Below, piece by piece: positions 1 through 8,700 of a stretch of 9,073 nucleotides of DNA; the stretch's first letter is position 1; each line of letters opens with the position of its first letter. The stretch spans positions 1 to 9,073 of the forward strand of contig JAGHDS010000282.1 of NCBI GenBank assembly GCA_021159845.1, given 5' to 3'. Source of the stretch: Anaerolineae bacterium (GTDB lineage Bacteria > Chloroflexota > Anaerolineae > DUEN01). Under the pieces are notes generated by a model. That model made no database searches and was not told the origin of the DNA. It saw nothing but the letters and a program-made list of their open reading frames with translations. The position numbers and the translations under genes were made by a program.

Positions 1-21
1 GCACAGCCAGGGCGACAACAC
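1..21 (-). CDS. Possible 5' end of a gene leaving the window on the left (partial)
   Basis: The minus strand has a perfect AAGGAG at 37-32, followed after 10 bases by GTG (21-19) and then TTG (18-16). The frame from GTG is open to the window edge and reads MLSPWLC. The case for a gene rests on the ribosome binding site and on the matching promoter-like leader upstream, which is duplicated at the right end of the window. Only seven codons are visible, so no function can be given. The start could also be the TTG, with a less favourable spacing of 13. Confidence 0.25.
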
Positions 22-26
22 TTCTT

Positions 27-81
27 ATCGGCTCCTTCTGCGTCACCAGCGTTCATCCATTCTATTTACGGAACAGTTACG
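27..81 (-). repeat. Left copy of a 55-bp inverted leader repeat
   Basis: This stretch matches the reverse complement of 9005-9059 at 49 of 55 positions without gaps. The 29 bases nearest the window edge (27-55) are identical, and all six mismatches fall in the inner half. Read outward on the minus strand it begins CGTAACTG, includes a -10-like element and ends with AAGGAGCCGAT. Similarity stops on both sides: the outer 26 bases and the bases beyond 81 do not match the other copy. It could be the conserved leader of two related genes, or the end of an insertion element. Confidence 0.85.
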
Positions 82-91
82 CTCACTTGAA
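63..91 (-). promoter_or_regulatory. Candidate outward promoter in the left repeat
   Basis: On the minus strand TTCAAG (91-86) and TAAATA (68-63) are separated by 17 bases. The same arrangement, TTGAGA-17-AAAATA, occurs at the same place relative to the right repeat copy. That correspondence supports the call more than the individual hexamers, which are only moderate matches to consensus. It would drive the partial gene at the left edge. Confidence 0.35.
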
Positions 92-97
92 CTGTTC
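71..97. promoter_or_regulatory. Operator-like inverted repeat
   Basis: GAACAGTT (71-78) and AACTGTTC (90-97) are a perfect 8-bp inverted repeat with an 11-base centre. Their centres are 19 bp apart, about two helical turns, which suits a dimeric repressor. It covers the -35 element and much of the spacer of the candidate left promoter. The right repeat lacks the second arm, so the site would be specific to the left gene. No T run follows, so it does not look like an intrinsic terminator. Confidence 0.35.
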
Positions 98-180
98 ACC
101 GCCGGTGGTATTTGCCCAAGGTTGAGCTGAGGGATGATGGCTCATATCCCGTGAATGCTGGCGTGAAAGTATGAAGTCCA

Positions 181-1083
181 CTACCATTCGACGATGCGGG
201 CGATGGCGATCCCCTGCTCGCCGGCGACGGAGTACAGGAGATAGGTTTTATCCCCCTCCTGATAGATGGCGGGATCGCGTAGCTGGCGCACCGGATGCGG
301 TGCCCAGCCTCGCACGGAGGGCTCCAGCGGGAGATCAGCGCCTTCATAGTCCATCTCTGGTTCCAGCACTGTGATAGGCTCTGTGGCCCGCCATTCTGTC
401 CAGTCGTCCGTCAGCTCAATGGTGGAGAGCAAAATGCGCTCGGGGCAGTCGCCCACATTGCTGTAAAAGACGTATAACACATTTCCCCTGACCAGGATGG
501 CGCTATGCCGCATGTTATGAGTGAAAAGGAAGGGCCCCTGCTCAAAGCCGGTGAGTCCATCCTGAGACCGGTAAAAGATGCCGGGCATGCCGAGGGCGTA
601 GTAGTAGCCACGCCAGCGGAAAACCCGAAAATAGGGCGCTCCCAGGACTTCCGGTCGGGCTGTGAAGTGGATACCGTCCTTGGAGAGAGCCACCCGGCTA
701 CGCTGCATGCCCAAGAACGGGTAGGAATCGGTATACCGATCGTGCAGCTCCTCTTCTTGCATGACCGGTCCGTGGTAATACATGCGGATCTCGTGTCGCT
801 TCTCGTCTACGTGCACATCCGGGGAGGCCACATGGCCTCTACAGTACGATTCCTCGACCCGTAGCGTCCCTGGTTCGTAGATCGTCCATGGCCCTTCTAG
901 CCGATCCGCGTAAGCCAGGCGGATGTGTTTACCTTTATGATGAGCGAAGTAGAGATAGTAGTGGCCCAACGGGTTTGGTAGCCAGTCGGGTACCTGGATC
1001 AGTGAGGGGCCGTTGACGTTACCCCCCAGCGATCCCATATCGGGCGTGATGATGGGATTATTCGGGAGCCGTTTTACACGCAT
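181..1083 (-). CDS. GH43-like five-bladed beta-propeller glycosidase-family protein
   Basis: A 300-aa protein with the repeating blade pattern of GH43/GH32/GH130-type propellers. Blade-like segments are GPSLI to EGPW at residues 26-66, SPDVHVDE to MYYHGP at 87-106, SRVALSKDGIHF at 129-140, FRWRGYYYALG at 155-165, and RDPAIYQEGDKTYLLYS at 269-285. GH43 members cleave or bind arabinose/xylose-type glycans through acidic residues on blade loops. Asp15, Asp89 and Asp270 lie in suitable positions, but the catalytic triad cannot be assigned from sequence alone. There is no signal peptide or membrane segment, so it is probably cytoplasmic. The ATG at 1083 is the only usual start after the in-frame upstream TAG; AGAGG lies about 10 bases before it. 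It follows the lyase-like gene on the same strand. Function could be hydrolysis, phosphorolysis or non-catalytic binding; specificity is unknown. Confidence 0.75.
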   Translation of the reverse strand: MRVKRLPNNPIITPDMGSLGGNVNGPSLIQVPDWLPNPLGHYYLYFAHHKGKHIRLAYADRLEGPWTIYEPGTLRVEESYCRGHVASPDVHVDEKRHEIRMYYHGPVMQEEELHDRYTDSYPFLGMQRSRVALSKDGIHFTARPEVLGAPYFRVFRWRGYYYALGMPGIFYRSQDGLTGFEQGPFLFTHNMRHSAILVRGNVLYVFYSNVGDCPERILLSTIELTDDWTEWRATEPITVLEPEMDYEGADLPLEPSVRGWAPHPVRQLRDPAIYQEGDKTYLLYSVAGEQGIAIARIVEW

Positions 1084-1114
1084 AAAGAACGTTCCTCTCG
1101 CTCTGTTCGGTGCA

Positions 1115-1186
1115 TCAGTTGTGGAGGGCTGCCGCCACGCGATACGCTAGAGTGATGGGAATGGGCGCATAGAGACGCTCGCTCAT
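1115..1186 (-). CDS. Possible 23-aa coupled small ORF or gene remnant
   Basis: An ATG at 1186-1184 overlaps the TGA stop of the preceding toroid gene as ATGA, the usual arrangement for translational coupling. The frame reads MSERLYAPIPITLAYRVAAA and ends LHN before TGA at 1117-1115. The composition is protein-like: a polar start, then an alternating hydrophobic stretch with little low complexity. It may be a real microprotein or the surviving head of a deleted gene between the two glycan genes. No function can be proposed. Chance is a fair alternative at this length. Confidence 0.3.
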   Translation of the reverse strand: MSERLYAPIPITLAYRVAAALHN

Positions 1187-2928
1187 GCATCATCCACGCC
1201 CTTCGTCAGCCGTTCTAGCTCGGCGAAGGGGCCGGGCTGGAGCGGGATGTCAATCTTCAGATCGCCACGCGGCGTCCTCCAGAACGCCGAGAGATAGCTT
1301 CCCGCCTGCGTCACGTCAACCCACGGCCGCTTCATCGGCTCGGCGGCGGGTGTGATCTGCAGCCCAAAGATCACCGCGGCCTGCCGCATCCGACCGAAGT
1401 CGATCCGCCGCCGACGTCCGTAATAGAGCACGATGTCCAGGTATTCATCCGTTTGTTCTCGATCAGTTATCGTTATGATGTCCCTCCCACCGAAGATCAC
1501 GTGGGGAATTTGGAGGCTCAAAGTGGCGTTCCCAATCGTAGACGTGTTTACCTCGTACCCCAGGGCCAGTTCCTCAAATATCGGTCGATCGGTCGGCGGG
1601 TTGATGATCTGGAATCGCAGTCGTAGATCCTGTGCCATGATGGATTGATCCTGCACCGGGTCCAGGCCGATGTGACGATCGCCGTAGTCGGTCGCGAAGA
1701 CGACAGCGGCCAATACGTATGGCCCCGCCTGTCGGGTGAAGATTAGCGCTGAACTGTAGTCGTACCCATCGTGCAGACAGCGTACCTGTAGAGCGATAGG
1801 ATGCTCGGCTGATCCCCAGTAAGCGACCAGCGGCCGACGTTGGTTCCAGAGATCGCCGCGATTCATGGTGCCGATGGCCACGCTTTCATCCATATAGGTA
1901 CGGCCGATAATGCGGGGGAACAAATCGCCACCCTGGTAGTAGACCTGGATGATCTCCCGAGGGGTGTCCAGGTGCAGGAAGGGCGGGATGTGTTCGGCCG
2001 GGCATGAGAAGTCCAGGCGGTGGGCCTCGATATCGGCTGGGAGTTTGTCATCACTGAAGAAGCGGAGTGCACCGCCGGTGGCGCGCTGTAGGAAGGCCCG
2101 GTCGCCGGGACGTAGCAGTGTCGAGTAGCAGCGGGAGTGAGGCCCTGCCCACTGTCGGGTGGGTGGGTGAAAGTGTCAGGCCACGTCGGCCCAGGCCAGG
2201 TTGTACAGCCAATCCAGCATCGGATGGGCATCGCGATCGTGGATATCCCGACGCATACGGGCCAGGACGCGGATGGCCACAGCCGTATAAGTAGGGCTAT
2301 TGAACTCGGTGAACGCGCCTTGTTCCCGCGTGTAGTCGTAAAAGCGGCGCAACCTGCGCCGCGCGTAATCGAGGATCCCCGTCTCGTTGTAGAACTCGCC
2401 AGCAGTATAGGTGACGTAGGTCCCCATGAGAGCGATATTCGTGTAATGCGGCCCCATGTCACGGTGCTGAATGGAGCGGGCTGCATGGAGGATCGCCTGA
2501 TCCAGACGGTGAGCCAGTGCACTCGGCAACCGCTCACGGTGATCCATAGCGATCTGAATCAATCTGGTGCCGCAGAAGTCGGCCCAGTTCCAATCGGGTG
2601 GCGACATTTGATCCAATGGCTCTTCCAGGAACCACGGCCAGATGCCATAGGTAGGGCTGTCCGGGTTAATATCCTGAAGCGCCAGCACGCGGTCGAGAAT
2701 ATCTATTGCCTGGGTCAGCCGCGCGGGCTCACCGCTGTCCAGCAGCGCCAGCGCGTACGATAGACTCTCCCGCGTTGGGTGAACGGAGCCGCCGGTGAGG
2801 GTCGTGTGGTAACCAGGCGAGGAGAACGGCCGACGGATCATGCGTGCGGCCGGATCGTACTGTGGATCCCAGGCGGCTAACGCTCGCTGCAACTCTTGGG
2901 GATACATTCCGGTGAACATTCGTATCAT
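1183..2928 (-). pseudogene. Predicted alpha/alpha-toroid plus beta-sandwich glycan-active protein, interrupted by an in-frame TGA
   Basis: One reading frame of 581 codons is broken only by a TGA at 2178-2176 (codon 251). The upstream half (250 aa) is helix-rich, with conserved-looking motifs TYGIWPWFLEEPL (93-105), PPDWNWADFCGT (110-121), YTNIALMGTY (162-171) and FTEFNSPTY (206-214). The downstream half continues at once in the same frame with HFHPP and QWAGPHSR (259-266), then a strand-rich C-terminal region of about 250 aa. This order recalls (alpha/alpha) toroid polysaccharide lyases and heparinase-like proteins, but I do not recognise an exact family. No signal peptide is seen. AGGAG at 2936-2932 lies only 3 bases before the ATG at 2928 and 12 before the next ATG at 2919, so the start is slightly uncertain. 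The TGA may be a real nonsense mutation or a sequence error. If real, only a 250-aa fragment without the sandwich domain would be made. A TTG at 1923 could allow reinitiation but has no good binding site. Confidence 0.75.
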
Positions 2929-2931
2929 CAG

Positions 2932-2936
2932 CTCCT
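2932..2936 (-). promoter_or_regulatory. Closely spaced Shine-Dalgarno of the toroid gene
   Basis: AGGAG ends 3 bases before the ATG at 2928, which is shorter than the usual 5-9. The next in-frame ATG (2919) would have 12. Both are tolerable but neither is ideal. The rest of the 79-base gap up to 3007 holds no convincing promoter or terminator, so it is unclear whether this pair is co-transcribed with the upstream operon. Confidence 0.4.
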
Positions 2937-3007
2937 ATATGTGGCGATACAAGTGGTCTTGCGCGGGGTTTGTGATTCCCAGCAGGCAGGAAACGAGGGC
3001 TTATGAG

Positions 3008-4774
3008 TCATGACTGGGGTATGATGTAGCCAAGCTCTTGTAAGCGGCCGCGAAAAGTGCGCTCTCGGTTCGCAGGGATGACCAGCGTCCGGTCATCGAG
3101 CAGCTTACAGAACCTCCTGAGCTTGGGATCCTGCATCGCCATCTGTGCGAGTTCAGGTGTCCTCGCCTGGATCTTGAACGCTCGTTTGGGCGCGCTGAAA
3201 GCTTGGCTGCGGTCCTTGGCCTCGGCGAAGAGCTCCCTCACCGCTTCCGGCAGAGGCCCATCGTTTCCCTGGGCCAGGAATTCCAACGCAACGTCTGGGT
3301 CTCGCCCTTCCGTCAGAGCGGCAAGCAACCGATTCAGGTCCACACGGTAACTTTGATCATCAACGGGCGTGGTAAAGGAGTTGAGGAACATCCGGTCGGC
3401 TGGGCCGACGAATTGTGGCGCGATGATGTGGATCATCAGATCATCCGTCACCCGGAGGAAGGGAGGCCGAGTTTGTTCGTAAGGCGTGTACTCGGCCGCC
3501 TGCCCGAAAAGATAAGCTCCCAGCTTATTAATGCGAAAGTACCGCAGTCCATCGTAACGACTGAAATATAGCTCATCGTAGTAGTCAACCTTAGCACTGT
3601 AGTCCGCTTCCTCGGGGCGTAGATAGAGAATATCCAGGGCACCGATGGAGGCCAGGCCCTCCCACAGCACTGTCAGGATGTAAAGTCCATGTACCAGACG
3701 CCAGTAAGTCTCGTCCCCGTATTCATTGAGCCATCCATACTCGGCCAAGGGACCAACGTACAAATTGGTATATGGCGTCAATTCGACGTCGAAGTCCAGT
3801 TGCCAGATGCGGATAGCTCGGAAGAACTGCTCAACATCGATCCAGACGTTCACCGGGCACCAGGAGAGCGCCTCAACGATCCGCTCACGACGGCCGGACG
3901 GCGGACTCAGCCGCGTTCTCCGGGCCTTCTGGCCGCGCAGGTTTTGGATGCGCAAGAGTTCGTCGAAGACATCGGAGTGAGTCCATGTCTCAAAGGCGTC
4001 CAGCAGTAACTCAGGACCTTGGGTGCGAAGCCAGCTCCGGCCGGCCTCGGTGAGCTCTAGTTTACTGCCTGTGTATGAGAGAGTGTGCTGTGCCAGACCG
4101 CCGTAGAGAGCAAAGCGCGTCAGGCCCACCGGGCGAATCGTGCTCGCCGCTTTGATCTTCTCACCTTCTATAGGGAGGAAATCCCCTCCTGCTAATAGGG
4201 GCAGCAATTTTTTGACCGTGTTGGCCGTGGGTAGGCGCGTTGTCGATGTCACCCGCACCTCGCCCTGCTCCACCAGGCGCAGGAAGGTGGCCAAGTCCTG
4301 TTGCCCAACCACCTCTGTATCGGCACGTTGCAACTCCAGCTGGTACTTTCCCTGTTTAACAACCTTGGGAGCCTCCAGCATTCCCTGTAAACGGAAGGGC
4401 TCAGGTCGGGGTACCCAGGATTCCAGGAGAGGGAGCACATCGTCTGGGATGCGATGATTATACAGGAAGAGGTCGAGACGGGTCGGCTTCAAGTACCACC
4501 CCAAGCGTCCCAGGCGCTCGGGCACACGTCCGTATCGGGCGCGAAAGGCGCTCTCATCCAACTCGCCGCCATTGTGAACCGCGTGCGCCACCGCTGCTCG
4601 CGAGAGCTCGTCCAGTTGCTCCCACTGCTGTCGTAGACCTTCTGGTGATGTCATGACAGCTACGATCCCTGCGATGACGTCAGCCTTCCGCGTCACCCCC
4701 CGCACGCCGCAGAGATCCGCTAACGGCTTGAGAGTCTCAACCGTACGTGATTCCAGGCATTCTATTAGCCTCAT
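3008..4774 (-). CDS. Helicase-associated (XPB/Ssl2-like, Helicase_C_3-type) protein without ATPase motifs
   Basis: A 588-aa protein. Residues 1-45 resemble a SAP-like helical module (LKPLADLCGVRGVTRKADVI), a DNA-binding fold. Residues 45-350 are helical and include several winged-helix-like stretches, such as LELTEAGRSWLR (239-250). Residues 440-588 have the layout of the XPB/Ssl2-like helicase-associated domain: a strand-rich start (DDLMIHIIAPQFVGPADR), SYRVDLNRLLAALTEGRD, then GPLPEAVRELFAEAKDRS. They finish with a small alpha/beta tail, LLDDRTLVIPANRERTFRGR. There is no Walker A, DEAD/DEAH box or arginine-finger motif, so it is not itself a helicase. The ATG overlaps the SWIM gene stop as ATGA, with GGGAG 8 bases upstream, which indicates coupled translation. 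Its position after SNF2 and SWIM genes suggests an accessory DNA-binding or regulatory subunit of the same complex. The domain assignment is by recall of the family pattern. Confidence 0.7.
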   Translation of the reverse strand: MRLIECLESRTVETLKPLADLCGVRGVTRKADVIAGIVAVMTSPEGLRQQWEQLDELSRAAVAHAVHNGGELDESAFRARYGRVPERLGRLGWYLKPTRLDLFLYNHRIPDDVLPLLESWVPRPEPFRLQGMLEAPKVVKQGKYQLELQRADTEVVGQQDLATFLRLVEQGEVRVTSTTRLPTANTVKKLLPLLAGGDFLPIEGEKIKAASTIRPVGLTRFALYGGLAQHTLSYTGSKLELTEAGRSWLRTQGPELLLDAFETWTHSDVFDELLRIQNLRGQKARRTRLSPPSGRRERIVEALSWCPVNVWIDVEQFFRAIRIWQLDFDVELTPYTNLYVGPLAEYGWLNEYGDETYWRLVHGLYILTVLWEGLASIGALDILYLRPEEADYSAKVDYYDELYFSRYDGLRYFRINKLGAYLFGQAAEYTPYEQTRPPFLRVTDDLMIHIIAPQFVGPADRMFLNSFTTPVDDQSYRVDLNRLLAALTEGRDPDVALEFLAQGNDGPLPEAVRELFAEAKDRSQAFSAPKRAFKIQARTPELAQMAMQDPKLRRFCKLLDDRTLVIPANRERTFRGRLQELGYIIPQS

Positions 4775-5681
4775 GGATTAATCTCCCATTCCTCCTCGAG
4801 CTTATCCTGGTTTCCCTGTCCGCCGTCGAATGCAGCAGCGATAGCAGCCTGGGTGATCGCCTCATACGTTGGCCCCAGTAACTGTGCCAGATCGATGCCA
4901 GGCAGGAAGGCCGGTTGTCCTAGCCGCTTCAACAACGGCAGCCGTACCACTGGCGGTTTGATGGATGTTGAGAACGCGTCCAGCGCCCCAGTGGTACCCA
5001 AAACCGATCCATGAGCTCCTCCAATGGCGTGGCGGCCTCCGATTCCTCCTCCAGCTCCTCTTCGATCACGTCGCCCACATGACGAGCGCGTAGAGCATCT
5101 AGAATTTGCTCTCGCGTGCGGCCGCGTAGCCGAAAGATCAGAAATGGGTCCTCATCAAACTGCTCGCCCAGGATGTAGTGCGTGGCAGCGATGTGCTTGC
5201 AGGGATTGGCCCAATCAGGACAGGTGCAATCGGTGATCAGATCGCCGGGATGATCAGGGAAAAGGCTTACCCCGGCGGCTTTGAAAGCCTCTTCGATGTT
5301 CTGGGGCATCTGGCCGGCCAGCAGCTGAGCGACGAAGATAGCTTGCTCAGCCATTCGATCGGTGACACGCTCCCACTGCTCGTCGGTGAGCGGGGTAAGC
5401 CGAATGGTCACCTTGTACGGCGTGCGCCTAGTCCCCTGCACCCTGGCGATGATGCCATTAGGCGTCTCCTCGATGGACAACACCTGGCCGGAGCGAGCAT
5501 AACGGCGGCCACGTCGCAGCCGGCCCGCATCCATCAAACGCTCCAAGGCATGAATCCAGCGCTCGGCCCACCAGCTCTGGGCGAACTTCCCCCGTTGGCT
5601 GCGCGCTTTGATGCCCTGGTCTGTTTCGATGGGCGACCGACGTTCGTAATAATCGTAATAATAACGGTATCGTCGTGACAT
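4771..5681 (-). CDS. SWIM zinc-finger protein, frameshifted near the C-terminus
   Basis: The zinc-binding SWIM motif is complete: CTCPDWANPCKH at residues 152-163 supplies Cys152, Cys154, Cys161 and His163. The N-terminus has a Tyr/Arg-rich start and the family block GIKARSQRGKFAQSWWAERW (23-42). SWIM domains bind DNA or protein and, in bacteria, are often encoded beside SNF2 ATPases. As written, the first frame ends at 4929 with an implausible tail after Leu231-Gly232. The family-like continuation ALDAFSTSIKPPVVRLPLLK lies in another frame and runs to TGA at 4773-4771. Reading one extra G in the GGGG run (4989-4986), or a -1 slip there, gives a 303-aa protein. The ATG at 5681 has AGAGG 6 bases upstream and lies 24 bases after the SNF2 stop. 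The end overlaps the next gene by 4 bases. Sequencing error is the simplest explanation for the shift; real mutation or programmed slippage is possible. Confidence 0.85.
4986..4989 (-). other. Frameshift site in the SWIM gene (GGGG run)
   Basis: In frame zero the codons are CTG GGG CGC TGG, leading into an unconserved tail. In the -1 frame they become GGG GCG CTG GAC, leading into a tail that fits the family and ends exactly at the ATGA overlap with the next gene. A P-site tRNA on GGG could re-pair perfectly with GGG one base back, so slippage is chemically allowed, but no classical X XXY YYZ heptamer is present. Confidence 0.65.
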
Positions 5682-5685
5682 GGAG

Positions 5686-5692
5686 CACCTCT
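5686..5692 (-). promoter_or_regulatory. Shine-Dalgarno of the SWIM gene
   Basis: The minus strand reads AGAGGTG here, with AGAGG ending 6 bases before the ATG at 5681. It lies in the 24-base gap after the SNF2 stop codon. There is no room for a promoter, so the SWIM gene is co-transcribed with the SNF2 gene. Confidence 0.6.
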
Positions 5693-5705
5693 TTCGTCTG
5701 TCGGC

Positions 5706-8700
5706 CTAAGCAACGCTCTCTCGCCGCAGTGTGACCAATTCTCGCAGCTCGTCCGTTGATAGCTCCGTTAGCCAGCCCTCACCGCTGCCCATGATAGCTC
5801 GAGCCAACACGCGTTTGCTTTCGATCAAATCATCGATGGCCTCTTCCAACGTGCCGATGCTGACGAACTTATGCACCTGGACATTGCGCGTCTGTCCGAT
5901 GCGAAAGGCACGATCGGTAGCCTGGTCCTCGACAGCTGGATTCCACCAGCGATCGAAGTGGAAGACGTGGTTGGCGCGCATCAGGTTGAGGCCGGTACCA
6001 CCCGCCTTGAGCGAGAGAACGAAGATGGGGGGACCGTTCTCGCTCTGGAACCGGGCGATCATCTGATCCCGTTGGCGGGCAGGAGTGCCACCGTGCAGGA
6101 ACAGCACCGGACAGCCCAGTGCCTGCTGAAGATAGCTGTGTAACATGTGCCCCATCTCGGCGAATTGGGTGAATACCAACGCCCGATCCCCGGCCGCGAT
6201 GACTTCTTCCAGCATCTCCTTGAGTCGATCCAGTTTGCCGCTGCGCCTGGCAAGCTCATGGACAGGAATGCCTCGATCGTTGGTCTGATGCAGGAACAAC
6301 GCCGGATGGTCGCAGATCTGTTTGAGCTGCATCAACATGGACAACACTAGCCCGCGGCGGCTGATACCCTCGGCCTCTTCCACCTGGCTCAGCGTGTTCT
6401 GCACGACAGCCTCGTACAAGCTGGCCTGCTCCTCAGTCAAGTTGCAGTACACCTTCATCTCCAACTTTTCGGGCAGGTCTTGGATAACTCGGGGATCCGT
6501 CTTCACCCGACGCAAGATGAAGGGCATGACCAGTGAGCGCAACTGTCGGGCGGCCTCTTCATCCCTATAGCGCTCGACGGGGATGGCGAAGCGCTTGCGG
6601 AAGTGCTCTCGCGAGCCCAGGTATCCTGGGTTCAGGAACTGCATGATGGACCACAGCTCGGATAGCCGGTTCTCCACCGGCGTCCCGGTAAGCGCGATGC
6701 GGAACCGGGCTGGAATCCGCCGAATAGCCTGCGTCTGTTTGGCCGAGGGGTTTTTAATATTCTGGGCCTCGTCCAATATAACACCACGCCACTGTACATC
6801 CTGGAGCGTCTCTGCATCGCGTCGTGCCAGAGCATAGCTCGTGATGACCAGATCATGCTTCGCGGCCTCAGCCGCGAAAGCCTCTCCCCGCAGTCGGTTA
6901 CTCCCGCGATGAATCCAGATGGATAGATCTGGTGTAAAGCGCTCGGCTTCCCGCTGCCAGTTCCCTACCACCGACGTGGGACAGATAAGCAACACCGGGC
7001 CATCCGCGTCGCCTCGCTCTTTATCGCGCAGGAGCAACGCCAGCGTTTGCACGGTCTTGCCTAAGCCCATATCATCGGCTAGGCAGGCACCAAATCCCCA
7101 GCGACGCAGGAAATCGAGCCAAGAATAACCATAGCGCTGATAAGGGCGCAGTTGGCCCCGCAGGCTGGCAGGTTGAGGTAGCTCTGTTAGCTTCTCGTGG
7201 TGACTTAGTCGCTTCAGCCACTCGTCAAGCCATCCCTCGAAGGCAACATCCTCCACTGGAAGCCCTTTCACCGACTCCTCGGCTCCCAGGCCCATCTGCA
7301 ACGCCTCTAACAGGTCGGCATCCCCTTCCCATTGCTGGGATTGCCAAAAGCGAATCGCAGCCTCGACCTGCTCCGGATCCAATTGTACCCACTGTCCCCG
7401 TACCTGCACCAGGGGTGATTTCAGCGCAACCAACGCCTCGAATTCCTCGCGGGTCAGGGAGACATCACCTACGGAAAGCTCCCACTCATAATGCACCAGC
7501 CGGTCAAGGCTCAGGCGGCCAGTAGAACCCTCCGCTGTGGGTTGCTTCGGCCTGACACGCAGCCGCACACCCAGCCGGGCCCCCCGCCTGTTCCACCAAG
7601 GTGGCACGAGGACGCCAAAGCCACTCTGCTCCAAAAGCGGTGCGACCTCTCGTAAAAACTGAAACGCCTCGTCGGTGGAAAGGGCCAATTGAGATGGGCA
7701 AGCCCCCTGCAGGCTCCGGTTAATAGGCGGGAAGAGCCGGGCCGCATACCCAAGAGCGGCTAACAGTCGCTCCTGAGGACGGTCAAACTTGCGTCCGAGG
7801 CGGCGCAACATGCTCCCTCGCGTTCTCCAAACATCTTCCGCAGGTACCAACAAGCTGGGATCATCGCGCGCTTGTAGCAGATAGTCGAGCCGCCAAATGG
7901 GCTGCCCATCATCGCCCTGGGGTGTGTTTGGCGGTGTGAGCCGGAAGGCAACACGAAAGTCCCCCACGCCCGCCACGTATAGGTTACGTAGCCAAGCCTG
8001 CACACTGCGATCCAGGGCTTTCAACTTGGCCAGTGAAGCCCTGACCCGAGGATCGTCTGTGAAAAGCGCCTGGATCCAATGACGCGCCGCTGGCTCCAAC
8101 ACCTTCGTCAGCAAGGGTATGCTGGCCCGCGCCCAGCGCCGTGCCTGAGCGTCCGCCATCGTCTTGATGAAGCTGTCCAGAAGTGAGCGGGGTGAAACCC
8201 TTCTCCTATCCGGGCTCCAGGCAGCTCGACAAATGGGTGGCATGGCGGCCTCTAAACGTACCAGCCGTGCCGTGTCCCGTTGAGAGTCCAACACGGCCAG
8301 CCAACGAGCGTGGTATGTGCTCCCCTGTTCGTCGGCCTGCACCAGGACGGGGATCACCTTTTGCTGAGCCAGTACCTCCAGCACAAGCCCGGTGACCATT
8401 CCCCAATATCGGCTGTCCGCTCCCGACGCCAGGTTGGAGGGCATATCCTCCGGCGTCGGGAGATGCGCCAGGACATCAAACGCATCCCCGGCGGGTAACC
8501 AAAGCCCTTCCACCTTCCACGGCGCCAGCTCGAATGAATCGTCGTCGCCAAGGGCCCAATCGTGCAACAACTGCGGCGAAGGAGCTGGCCCAAACCGGGT
8601 GGTGGGCAGGAGCAGGGTGGCGTAACTTACAATAGCCGGATCCGGCAGGCGTCCCAATGAGGCTAGCACCTTCCTCACCACAGCTGCCGGGACGCAAAAG

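Noticed and set aside
98..180. Region after the propeller gene as a possible intrinsic terminator
   Set aside because: No GC-rich hairpin followed by a T run was found on the minus strand; the nearest dyad (71-97) better fits an operator.
505..864. Plus-strand open frame inside the propeller gene
   Set aside because: It is antisense to a well-supported coding frame, with no ribosome binding site or recognisable domain.
2148..2178. TGA at codon 251 followed by a small CCCAC/GTGGG hairpin, as a possible selenocysteine codon
   Set aside because: The hairpin is weak and lacks the features of a bacterial SECIS, the family gives no reason to expect selenocysteine there, and no selenium genes are visible. 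A nonsense change or error is simpler.
1863..2537. Long open frame of 224 codons on the minus strand
   Set aside because: It is offset by one from the toroid gene and has a Ser/Thr/Arg/Pro-rich, repetitive shadow composition. The true frame runs through the TGA without shifting.
2137..2763. Plus-strand 208-codon open frame
   Set aside because: It is antisense to the toroid gene, typical of GC-rich mirror frames, and no motif was recognised.
3006..3015. 10-bp palindrome AGTCATGACT spanning the stop codon of the 588-aa gene
   Set aside because: It is too short and has no loop or T run for a terminator; a single palindrome of this size is expected by chance in several kilobases.
5178..5678. 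Plus-strand 166-codon open frame opposite the SWIM gene
   Set aside because: It mirrors a gene that has an intact zinc-binding motif; its own product has no recognisable feature.
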